A model generated the notes under the pieces. It was not told the DNA's origin, ran no database searches, and saw only the letters and a list, made by a program, of their open reading frames with translations. Positions 47,861 through 57,975 of a stretch of 64,000 nt of DNA are shown in pieces. The translations under genes and the position numbers were made by a program. The DNA comes from Hsuehochloa calcarea (Eukaryota > Streptophyta > Magnoliopsida > Poales > Poaceae): the NCBI GenBank assembly GCA_036346395.1, contig CM070613.1:26840818-26904817 (forward strand), given 5' to 3'. The first letter of the stretch is position 1, and each line of letters starts with the position of its first letter.

Positions 47861-48110
47861 GACTGGTCGAAACACAGTCGTGAGGAGTTCTGAAATGATC
47901 AAGACCAAATCTGAGTAATTCGTGGTGAGTCGAAACACAGTCGTAAGGAGTTCTGGTAGTCGAGACCAAATATGAGTAGTAATAGGTGGTCGAAATCGAG
48001 TCGTAAGAGTCACGAACTAGTAAGACCAAATATGAGCCGATCGTATACTAGTGAAACTTGTCGTAAGGAGTTACTGAATAGGTCGAGACCAAATAGGACC
48101 TAGTCGTAGA
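47861..48110 (+). repeat. Minisatellite inside the LTR, about 4 x 62 bp
   Basis: Units share GGTCGAAACACAGTCGTAAG, GAGTTCTG, and GAGACCAAATATGAGTAGT with varying small gaps. Likely U3 repeats upstream of the LTR promoter. Confidence 0.8.
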
Positions 48111-48320
48111 TCATATTGCATTAAGATTCGTTTGATATAATTTGTGTGTACTCGAGAATCGTTATGTCACGCTAGGTGCCACTAATGACTCATGGTTGAA
48201 AAAGGTTTTAGTCACAAGAACTACACATGAACCTATAGGGTCACACACTTAGCAGGTTGGAACAAACCAATACGAGATATGATTCGCCAAATGTGTTCGA
48301 ATAGGATCCGTTATGGGCAC

Positions 48321-48328
48321 TATATAAG
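48321..48328 (+). promoter_or_regulatory. TATA box of BARE/RIRE1-like LTR
   Basis: TATATAAG downstream of the tandem U3 repeats. Confidence 0.6.
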
Positions 48329-48770
48329 GAGATCTTTGAAGGCTAAGGGAAGTGTGAGAGGATACGGGAGTTATTCCACCAAATCCTAGCCGCTATTTTT
48401 TAGAGAACCTTCCGTGCGACTTGGTGCTAGCACACCGGCGTCTGACGTTCCTACTGGGCGTGTGGATATCGTAGGCGCTACAAGCGGTTCTGTTGCGCTC
48501 AAGGACGATCCGCGACTTTGCAAGGAAAGCGATCGGTTGTTGTATGAGGATGATCATTGCGAGGGTGATTGACTACGAGGACGATCGACTACGCAGGACA
48601 ATCGACCTCAACAACTACATCGACGCGCTCTTCGTTGGACGGTGCTTCAACTTTTCTTCCGCTGCACTACTTGTCTGATGGTAACGATCTGTGATCACTT
48701 GCTTGCTTGACGTCCTATTTACGTAGTAGATTTTTTAAATTGTTAGCTAGTATAGCCTACTCGTATTCCA

Positions 48771-50541
48771 ATAGTTTTCTCGTATACCCAGATAACGCAA
48801 TGTACCTTCTAGTGAGCCGAGCTGAGCTTCCATTCCGCGTGCTTCACCATCAAGCTCATCGCATGAGTCAAGCTCGTCTACCATGAGCTTTCAGATGTAG
48901 GATCGCATTTAAGGATCGTTCGTGACTTCTTTGCTTGAGGGGCTGAGGATAGCTCCTGTCAAATTTGGAAATACTGCATAATGTTAATGCGAAAAATACT
49001 TTTGTGTTATGTGTTTCTTTCAATTTTATCCTATCTAGATTCTCTGCACATACTATTAGAGAAAGTATAATTAAATACTAACTAATACGATCAATTGGAT
49101 AAAAAGAATGGACAACCCATATTCATTTTACTATCTGACAAAAAGAGCTCTTTTCGCCACACTCAATTTAACATGGGCAATTGATTTTTTTTATCCAATG
49201 GTTTAGGTTAGTTAGGATTTAGTTATACTACATTTGTTAGTATGAGTAGTAGAATCTCGAGATGGTAGAATTATAAGTTGAAAATATTCATAATACCCTC
49301 ATAAAAATTTATAAATACAAATAAAATATCTATTATACCATTGATAAAATCAATGATCATATTTAATTTATACCACCAGTACAACACAAGGTAAAATTTA
49401 TCTTATTTGAACAATTTCTCGATCAGCTTACCATTTAAAAACTACCTTTTGATGCTGGTTGTTTTGCAAAACATCTGCGTTTGTGGTTCACTTGAGATTT
49501 ATACCAACAAGATGGTGCAAGGACAGGGTGCTCCTTTCATCGAAAGTTTTTGGTTTGCCCCTTTTTCTTTCCATGGTTGGTTGACTTGTATTCCATGCCG
49601 CGTAGCATGAATCATTGTATAAATGCAGTCCGTCTGTGAACCTACCCTTTAAACTCTTTTACAACTGCCGTTGCTTTAACCCAGCTATCCTCCATCCACT
49701 CCACTTTCGCTGTACACATCGCAAAGCGAAGCGCACGAGCGCGGTGGGGTGGGAAAGCATCGCGCAGAATTCCCGGGCAATGATCGCCACGTACGGCGCT
49801 CTCGTCTCCCCTTTCCACGCCTCGTGTCGTGTCCCCCGGATGTCGCCGAAAGCCCAGACCCAATCCGCCCTCCTCCAACCAACCTCCCTCATACCCCCAG
49901 CACTCCGTATCCATTAGCCATGTCCATCTCAATCAGCGGCGGAGCTTCACGCGAGTTAACCTGGGCCGCGGTCCTGCCATCTCAGTCGTTTTGGTGTCTC
50001 TGTATGTATCAGTAAGAAGCTAATAGATTATACTATATATTAGGCTAAAAAATCGTTAATTTTGCCCTCCCTAGCCTATCGGTTTGTAGAGTTTAAAGTT
50101 TAGTTTTCCAATGTTGATGTTCCATTTTACAGGTAGCCACCAGAAACACACATGGACATGGATTATTCCCATCTTGGCAGAAAAAAACAACTTGGAGCAA
50201 TGCCTTCGATCATAGCAAAGCAGTAATGCACATAATACAACTCTCTACTGTATAATATAGCAAGTAGCTAATGGAGCGGTGTGTCCGCTGTCGCTTGTCA
50301 TGGCGCGCCCGCCCGCGCGAGCTAGCTGCTCTCTCGGAGACACGCAGCCGGCAACTATTTGACGCGACAACGCAGCGCCTGCGCGCACTGCTCCCCCGGC
50401 CCGCCGGTGGTTGCCTCGTGCGCGGCGCATATCCATCCCCACCACGTGCGCCGGGTCGGACAAGAGGCGCTTGGGTCCCGGCTCGATCGGCAATGGCGCC
50501 TTCTTTTTGCACGTACATGGGAGCTTCCTTGCCTTGTCTAG
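48771..50541. other. Intergenic DNA downstream of the kinase gene
   Basis: AT-rich to 49600, then a GC-rich 300-bp patch with overlapping frames on both strands but no domain. CAGCGGCGGAGC at about 49935 resembles a MITE end like that at 43844, without a partner. A minus-strand frame MVDELDSCDELDGEARGMEAQLGSLEG near 48805-48885 is open and followed by a GT, but is unrecognised. 50120-50541 may hold the kinase 3' UTR. Confidence 0.4.
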
Positions 50542-53500
50542 CTAGTAGTACTCCACGGGGGTGCCGGGACAACTGTCGTCCGACATGTCGTCGTTGGCGT
50601 TGTTGCCGCCACCAGCGGCGGTGGCGGTCGCGATGCTGAACGGCGGGGGCACGTACGGCGGCGTGGCGCACCGGAGCAGCGCCCAGTTCACGCCGTTGAA
50701 GAACGGGTGCCGCTTGATGGCCGCCGCGCCCACCGTGGCCCCGAGCCGCCGCGTCGGGTCCTTGGCGAGGAGCGCCGTGACGAGGTCCTTGGCGGCCGAA
50801 GACACGGACGGCTCCTTGGGGAACTCGAGGGCGCGCGCCACGATGTTGGCCAGGGTCATCTCGTTGTCGTAGCCCTTGAACGGCGTCACGCCGTAGAGCA
50901 GCTCGAAGATGAAGATGCCGAGGTCCACCAGTCGACAGAGCTACCGTGGCCCTCGCCGGAGACGATCTCCGGGGCGAGGTACTCGTGCGTGCCCACGAAC
51001 GACATTGACCGTAGCTCCACCGGCTCTGCCACGAACTCCAGGTCGAGCGCACCGGTGGGGAAGCTGCTGTTGGCGCTACTTGATGTCTTCTTGCGGCGCC
51101 GGCGCCGGCGGCCACGGCCGGGGAAGAGCTGGAAGCACGACACCGCGGGGACAATGCAGGACGGGATGATGCACGACGTCGACGTCGAGGAGTGTCCGGT
51201 GAGGGAGATGGGGTCCGAGATGACGTGCGCCGGCGTCGGGGCCGTGGGGTCGCACTTGAGGGAGAGGTCAAAGTCGGTGAGCATGATGTGGCCGTCGGCG
51301 CGGACGAGGACGTTCTCCGGCGAGGTCCCGGTACACGATGTCCATCATGTGGATGTATTCCAACGCGGCCACCACCTCCGCGGCGTAGAATCTGCCGCAG
51401 TGAATAACAATGTCAATGCGTCATCATCATTTAGCAGCTCCAATAAATCGTCGTTGATTTAGCAGCCGCTATCATACAATCAAATCAGTAAAAACAAATA
51501 AATTGGCCATGCAAAATGCACGTAAAGAGATGCATTTCATTGCAAATGAAACATCAAAATTGAGATTTGGATCCATCAACTAGTGGTTAGAAGTTAGAAC
51601 CTCCAAGTGTTATTTGCGATCGTACAAAATCAAGTTATTGCAATCGTACAAAAGTACACAAGCACATCCATTGACTTTATTGACAGGATGCAAGCATGCA
51701 ACCAAAAGAACCCACATATGTGAGAACGACAGAGTCACCTGTATCTGAATCTGCACTGATGCTGGCATGCATGGTGGATGCCACTGTGCGCTCCGGTACC
51801 AATACCAAGCAAAAGTCACAAGGAGCAGAGGAAAAAGGCAGCAGACAGTACTCGAATTAGTGCATCATTGATGTTGGGAGTTGCACGTTGGAAGGTAGTT
51901 TTAATGTAAGAAAGCAATGCACCTCAATTGATAATTCCTTGGGTTAATTAGATTAATCCTTACATCAAGTACCCTATGTTGATCTCAGTGAATCCTTTCA
52001 TAATAGCCATAGGCCGAGGTGTATGTGTTTCAGAGCTGTGATTCTCGCTCATCTCGAGGTGGTTAATAAAAGCCTTATTCACCAATGGCATCTATCCATG
52101 AGAGTAATATAAATTATAAAGCCATGTTCTCCAAGCGGTTCTAGCGCCGTAGTACAAGGGCTTGGCTAGTGTCTCACCGGTATTAGCACAACCTGACTTT
52201 ACCATGTGTTGGTGGCAATGTGGTTGGTCGCAGGTAGGTATGCGTGTACCATCAAAATTCACAACGCCATTGCCATTGCATTGCAAGCTATAGGACTTGT
52301 ATTACTACACCTTGAAATGAGGATTGATTCTCTTGGTTGGAATCCACATAGCACAACGCTGTATTTCGAGCTGTACGACGTGGACTTGTTAAATGAGGTG
52401 CATAGAGTGGCGCCAAAGGCATACAACTGTATTTTGTCGCTGATCCGTGAATTCATGGTTTGCCTCGTTTTTCAGAGTTTAAGGCAAGGCACTAAAATTG
52501 CAGGCACTTGGTTTGTCATTTGTCAGTAACTTCGATATTTGTTAGTCACTCTATAGTCTATAGATCTACTGCTACTAGTATTTTTGGAGTTGGACTAACC
52601 TCATTTCTTTATCTCAAAATGGAAAATCTTGCTAACTTTGCCGGCAATAGACAACGGTGGTACACTAGCAGCTTGTAGGTTTGAGTTGACTACAACTCTA
52701 CAAGTGAATATGCTATTGCCGGGCTACCGATCTAAATGAATACAGCCACATGATGCTGTAACTGAGCAAACGTTGGCAATAATGGTACCACCGTTTCCAA
52801 TCTGTACAGTTTAGTAAAGCAGACGTATGTTGACTTTTAATCTCGGCCATGGCCTACATGAAGGTATTCCACAGGGAAATACGGCGGAGATTAATGCTCT
52901 TTCAAGTTTATTAATATTCCGGAAGGAAATAACAACACTATCCGTGTATAGTGGGAAGATAATATTAGCAGGCAGTGATTAATTGATCATCACCGGAGAT
53001 AAGGCAGGAAAAAGATCCTAGTTGTGTGATGCAGGGGGATTCCTAATTGCCTGGAAGGAGCAAACCTGCAAACGCATAGGACAAGCGCAGCTTTACTTCC
53101 ATATGGGCAGGTTTTGCTTCAGGCCACTGTAGGTGTTCACATGCAAACACTTCCGGACTAGCGATTGCGATGGAAGGTGATATGGGCGTGCGACTGTGCG
53201 AACGACTGCGTGCATCTGCTTGGCTTCAGTAATCGGTATGGCTCAAGGCAAGAAACTGTATTGCGACAGTGAGAGCTGAGAGCCCAATACGTGATGCTTC
53301 CTACTCCTACCACATGAGTGCATTTCCAGAAGAAACAGAAAACGATGTTGAATACATGTTTCATGGCTTCATCTGCAAAATGTTCCCATCCTCATATGTC
53401 CCAGTCATTTATTGTTCTGGAAGCTCTCTGGAATCATTTTGGTTAAGGATGCATCCAAAAAGAAGCAATCTGATATTATGCGGTGTGTTTTCAGGATGGA

Positions 53501-54471
53501 AGGCATTCCGACTAAACATGTACGATATGAATGGACAGATGCATTCCTAACAGAAGACACATGGGGCCAAACCATGCACAGAACAATTGAGCTGCATCCA
53601 CTAGATCCTTAAAATAGTATACTATACGTGAGGGAAACCGAAAAAAGCACCAAAGCCAATAAACAAAGCCAACTAGAACGCAGGAAACCAGACACATTGT
53701 TCTCCAAAAAAAAGAGCCTATGGTCACTAGCTTAATAGATAGATACTTCACGGTTTTAAAAACGCATGAAAACTTGCAAGTGTCGTGAAATTACATATTT
53801 GTGACTGTACGGAATGGAAGAATCGGTTTAACATTTTACAAAAAAACTGCATCTTTGTCACTCTAAAAACGCTTGATTTCGAGGTATACATGATGAATGC
53901 ATATGTAAACAAGGTGGTAATCGGGGGCATCGATGTGACGTACCTGACCGCGGCCTCTGAGAAGCGGCGGTGCGGCTGCCGCTGGCGGAGAACGTGGAGG
54001 TCGCCGCCTGGGCAGAACTCGGTGAGGAGGCAGGACCACCGGTCGCCCTCGGCGACGCCGTAGAGGCGCGGGAGGAAGGGGTGGTCGACGGCCTCGAGGA
54101 TCTCGCGCTCCGTGCGCGCGCGCCCCTCCTTGTTCCTCCCCTCGAGCTCCTTTCTGTCCATCACCTTGGCCGCCACCAGCGCGCTCGAGGCGGTGCCCCC
54201 CTTCCCCTTGACCTCGGCCAGGTAGACGCTGCCGATGTCCCCCGCGCCGAGCCGGCGCACGAAGCGGATGTCGGAGAGCGCGACGGTGCCGAGGCGCGGG
54301 ACGGTGGAGGGGGCGGCGGCGGCGGCGGCGCGAGGGGGGCCCGGAGGAAGAGGTGGAGCAGGAGGCGGTGGCGGTGGAGACGGTGGAGGCGGAGCGGGAG
54401 CGCTCGGAGGAGCCGAAGCTGAGGCTCTGGAGCTCGTCCGCGGCCAGGTCAGCGTCGCCGTCGGGAGGCAT
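50542..54471 (-). CDS. AGC VIII protein kinase (D6PK/PVPK-like), with frameshifts
   Basis: A plant Ser/Thr kinase of the auxin-transport-linked AGC VIII group, which phosphorylates PIN carriers at the plasma membrane in studied members. Exon 1 (54471-53944) starts MPPDGDADLAADELQSLSFG, then a Ser/Thr-rich tail, then the Gly-rich loop RLGAGDIGSV, the VAAK lysine, EREIL (helix C) and FCPGGDLHVLRQRQP. Exon 2 (51391-50542) has FYAAEVVAALEYIHM, YRDL, DFDLSL (the family's DFD instead of DFG), a Cys-containing insert, FVGTHEYLAPEI, VDWW, FELLYGVTPFKG, DPTRRLGAT, NWALLRCATPP and a C-terminal PGTPVEYY. Three small shifts break it: in the Pro/Ala-rich stretch near 54340, two bases missing in the catalytic-loop Lys codon near 51330, one base missing after VDWWT near 50930. 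Either assembly errors or a young pseudogene. PINOID-type is the alternative; D6PK/PVPK fits the insert better. Confidence 0.85.
51392..53943 (-). other. Intron of the AGC kinase gene, 2552 bp
   Basis: On the minus strand the donor is CAG|GTACGT and the acceptor GCGGCAG|ATTC, joining AAVR to FYAAEV in phase 2, as expected for this family's intron. The phase works only if exon 1 carries one base too many or two too few, consistent with the frameshift near 54340. Inside I see scattered AT-rich sequence and short frames but no gene. Confidence 0.75.
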
Positions 54472-55384
54472 TGCCGCGACTCACTGCGAGACAGGGGAGG
54501 GAAGCCGAGCTTGGTGATGGAGTCGCGGGCTGCGGAATCGGAGACAGTGGAGGACTGCAGGCGGTGGTGGTGGGTTTTTAATTTGAAGAGAACAAGAGGA
54601 GGTTGGCAGATCGGGCCGGGCCGGGCCGGAAATGACGCGTCCGCTTTCAGCCAGGTTTGGTAGGGTGAGTCGAGCCGCGTGGATTTTCTTCTACGTTTTG
54701 GATTTCCGTGGGACATGCAGGCCCTGTTCTCCGGGGTGAGGTTTCGGCGCTTCCGATTACAACTTGGCTCGGTTGGATCCTCACTCAAGATTGCCATTGC
54801 ATCAGTGGGTTTGACCTAACGGCTAGCCTAGTGATTAACGACGGCTCGACAAAGGATGATGATTTGCTAGGCAAAGAAGAAAAAAACAGATCTGGGCGGA
54901 ATGGCGCTACGGCCGGCCGGCATGGCACCACCGGCGGTGAAGACAAGAATGAATGAAGATGACATTCCAAATGTGCAGCACAGCCGGGTCAAGGCAAGCG
55001 ACTGGAGCAAACGATCTTCCAGCTGCAGCGAACGAAATTTGCTGGGTGCTCATGTGAGCCATTCTCCATTAAACATTGATTCTTCTTTCATCAATAGAAT
55101 CAACGGCTGACGGGACTAGAGTACTCTGAACCTCAAGGGTGTCGGGTTGGTCTAGTAGAATGATAGAGGTCGGTTTCAGCGAGACAAGTATTCCCTTCTC
55201 AGGGGATTCATCTTCAGGTCGTAGGACCCCATGAGTACAACGACAGGACCAGAAGCCATCAACATTTCCCTCGGTGAGACATTGACAAGAGCCGAATGCT
55301 TGGCATGGGAACCTGCGTTCATTGTCCGTGACAAAAAGGCTATGGCCAGGCCCTCCTGTACAGGTGTTTGGTATGGCCGCAGCT
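54472..55384. other. Upstream region of the AGC kinase and flank of the copia element
   Basis: 54472-54700 is the probable leader and promoter of the kinase. No TATA box stands out. 54700-55384 has no recognisable coding or repeat structure. Confidence 0.4.
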
Positions 55385-55389
55385 TTTAC
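55385..55389 (+). repeat. Target-site duplication TTTAC (left)
   Basis: Repeated at 61690-61694 directly after the 3' LTR. Confidence 0.9.
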
Positions 55390-55843
55390 TGTTAGTATTG
55401 ATCTCGGCTAACTACCCCGAGATTTCAGGGAGACCACGTCTCCACTCGCGCCCTGATCGGAGGCGGTTCCAACTCGTTTGGTTTACGGTCCCGGTCACCT
55501 CAGCGCTACATAAACAGAGGGACAGATCAAGGTTTGCTATGCGAGTCGTTCAAACCTAAAACAGATCCCAAACAAGCCTTGATCGTGATGGCCGAGGTGA
55601 ACGAAAATTGTAGCCCGGCCGGCATCACCGTGAAGCCGCCGTCACTCAACACCTTCCCGCAACTCAGGCCGAAGTCACGGCGCTCAGATCTGCGCCGACC
55701 CCGACCAAAACTCAACAATCAATGGCATCCTCAGGCTCAGGTACTACGTTCATGCTTCTACACTAAGTTTTTGATTAGGTGTTCAATAGTTGTGCTAGGG
55801 TTCATGTCATTAGACTATGTTCATGCTTAGATCTTTGCTATCA
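55390..55843 (+). repeat. 5' LTR of the copia element
   Basis: TGTTAGTATTGATCTCGG start, TTTGCTATCA end. Matches 61237-61689 except for scattered changes and a dense cluster near 55577-55612. Confidence 0.92.
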
Positions 55844-55844
55844 A

Positions 55845-55857
55845 TGGTATCAGAGCC
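55845..55857 (+). promoter_or_regulatory. Primer binding site TGGTATCAGAGCC
   Basis: One base after the 5' LTR, the canonical plant initiator Met-tRNA primer site. Confidence 0.9.
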
Positions 55858-57004
55858 ACCCTAGTTCATCCTTGAACCCAATTAAACCTCAGCCCATGTT
55901 TACCCGCTCGGATCTGGGTCTTGTTGGCTCGGGTTAGCAATTAGAAGAAGGGGATCAAACCCTAGTCAGAACCCGAAGAACCCCCAAACCCTCAAACTCA
56001 GATCGGAGACATTAGAGGCGGCGGAATACTTACGCGTTTTTGGATCTGGAGTTTCCTCCGTCTTGGGCGTCACCGAGCTCCACTCGGCAATTTGCCGCGA
56101 CCTTGAGTCGCCTGCGTATCGCGAGAAGCTAACGAGGCGCCGCCTCTAATCTTGCCGCCTTACGCCGCCTCGCTCCGCTTGCTCGCTCTTCTCTGCGCCA
56201 TCGGCGTCGGACGATCGAATCCGCTCCTGCGCTGCGTCTCCGCGCCGTCGCTCGGCGGATTTTTCGGGAGAGAACGGGAGAAATGGTTTTAGGGTTAGGG
56301 TTTTCCGCCGTTCGGCTAGCTTTTATACGGCGCGCTTTTCGCTCTCGACCGTTCGATCAGATCCGACGGATCGCGTTACTCCGATCCGGCAAGAGTAATG
56401 TCTGGCGGTCGATCTCGATTCTTGAAACAAATCGAGCGGCTCTCGCGTGTCTCGTTTTTGGGCAGCGTTTTCATGGGCGAATGACACTACCGAATAAGTT
56501 TGGACACGGGCGGCGCAGTAAGAATGAAGTAAGTAGAGCCCACGGGTGAACAATGCCTTTTCTCTTTTTTACAATATGATTTTCTGATTAAGTCCTTTTG
56601 TTTACTGTTTAAATCTAATGTTAATAGCTAAGAGTATTTTTCTGCATTTTGTAAAGTCCTTTTATGATTAAGTTTTATTATTATTTATTTTGTGCACTGT
56701 TTTAATAATTGCACAAATCTCAGTATGAATTGTCTCTAATTAAGGTTGAACCAACGAGATATTTTAATTAGAGATTTTTATGATTTATTTTGGCATTATG
56801 TATACACATGATTACATACTGACCAACGTTGTTTGTAATCGTGTGTCGCCGCATAAATTGTTAAAGTTCTTTTTTATTTTCTGCCCAACGGTGATATAAA
56901 CTAGAACTGTAGTTTTGCATGTTGTTAATCAGACCAACGTAGGGTTAATTGCATGCAATACTTTTATGTTATTTATAATTTTCCACATATTTTAATGTTC
57001 GACA
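55858..57004 (+). other. Leader of the copia element
   Basis: GC-rich to 56300 with CGCC repeats, then AT-rich, with ACCAACG motifs recurring at 56750, 56822 and 56935. No gene; the short frame at 56283-56549 looks incidental. Confidence 0.5.
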
Positions 57005-57975
57005 ATGAATGCTTCAAATGTTCTTGCTACAATTGACAACATTGAGCGACTTACGAGAGCAACTTCCCCGCTTGGAAAGAAAGAATTTCAGTTGTCCTTG
57101 GAGTATTAGATCTTGATTATGCATTAAGAGTGCCTGCTCCCGTTTCTCCCACCATTGGTGAGGACGATTACGATGAGAAAAAGAAAATATATGATAATAA
57201 TGCTGAAAAATGGGAGCGGTCTAACCGTCTATCACTAATGATTATGAAGACTTCTATCTCGATCGGAATCGGGAGCAATCGATTCTTAAAATGCTAAGGA
57301 GTATCGGCTTGATGAGAGGAGAAATTCAAAGGCTCCACTAAGGTTTATGCCAGTACATTAATCCAGAGGCTTCTATCCACTAAGTATGACGGGTCCAGCA
57401 GTATAAGAGAGCACATCATGATGATGACTGATATGGCTGGAAAACTCAAGGGCATGGACATGGAAATATCTGATGGTTTCCTAGTTCACTTCATTATGAC
57501 TTCTCTTCCTTATACGAATACCTGCTTTTAAGATAAACTATAATACTCGAGAAAGATAAATGGAGTATGGCGATCTTATCGCCATGTGTGTCGGGAGGAA
57601 GAAAGGATTAGGGCGAAAAGAAAGATTTTGTGAATCAAGTTGGCGGTCCTAGCAAAGGAAGTTCTCGAGGGGACTTCAAATCCAAGAAAAGGCTGCACTC
57701 TCTAATTCGGATAAATCGAGGTCTAAGGTGCAAAATACACCTAAGCCCAATGTTGCTTCTGCTAAAGCACCAAGTGGGAATGCATGTCACTTCTACAAGG
57801 AGCCAGGACATTTCCAGAAGGATTGTGTTGGTTTCCTAAAGTGGCTCGCCAAGAAGGTTAATGATTCTATAACGTTTGTTGATGAAACCCTTTATACTAA
57901 TTTTTCCCTTAAATCTTGGTGGATTGACTCGAGTGCAAGCGTGCACGTTACCAACTCTTCTGATGATTCCATACC
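57005..57975 (+). pseudogene. Copia gag and protease start
   Basis: ATG at 57005 opens MNASNVLATIDNIERLT. Later frames hold WERSNRLSLMIMK, the SSIREHIMMMTDMAGKLKGM segment, and at about 57779 a zinc knuckle CHFYKEPGHFQKDC in which the second Cys is Tyr. The protease start WWIDSSAS (57919-57942) has Ser in place of the catalytic Gly. Several shifts and stops. RNA binding and processing should both be lost. Confidence 0.8.

Larger units (their letters stand above)
47066..48770 (+). repeat. BARE/RIRE1-like copia LTR (apparently solo)
   Basis: Starts TGTTGAGATATG, soon followed by CTCTAGAGGCAATCATAGA, the hallmark early motif of BARE/Angela/RIRE1 LTRs (TGCCCTAGAGGCAATAAT). It has a TATA box at 48321-48328, a tandem array at 47861-48110 and an end region with GCTTCAAC...TTCTTCCGCT. 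No primer site or gag follows, so a solo LTR or truncated element. The right boundary is approximate and no target duplication was confirmed. Confidence 0.6.

Noticed and set aside
47861..48110. Regularly spaced repeats, possible CRISPR-like array
   Set aside because: Head-to-tail diverged minisatellite without unique spacers, inside a plant LTR.
50707..51462. 251-codon plus-strand frame opposite the kinase exon
   Set aside because: Antisense shadow of GC-rich kinase coding sequence, with no domain; the minus strand encodes clear kinase motifs.
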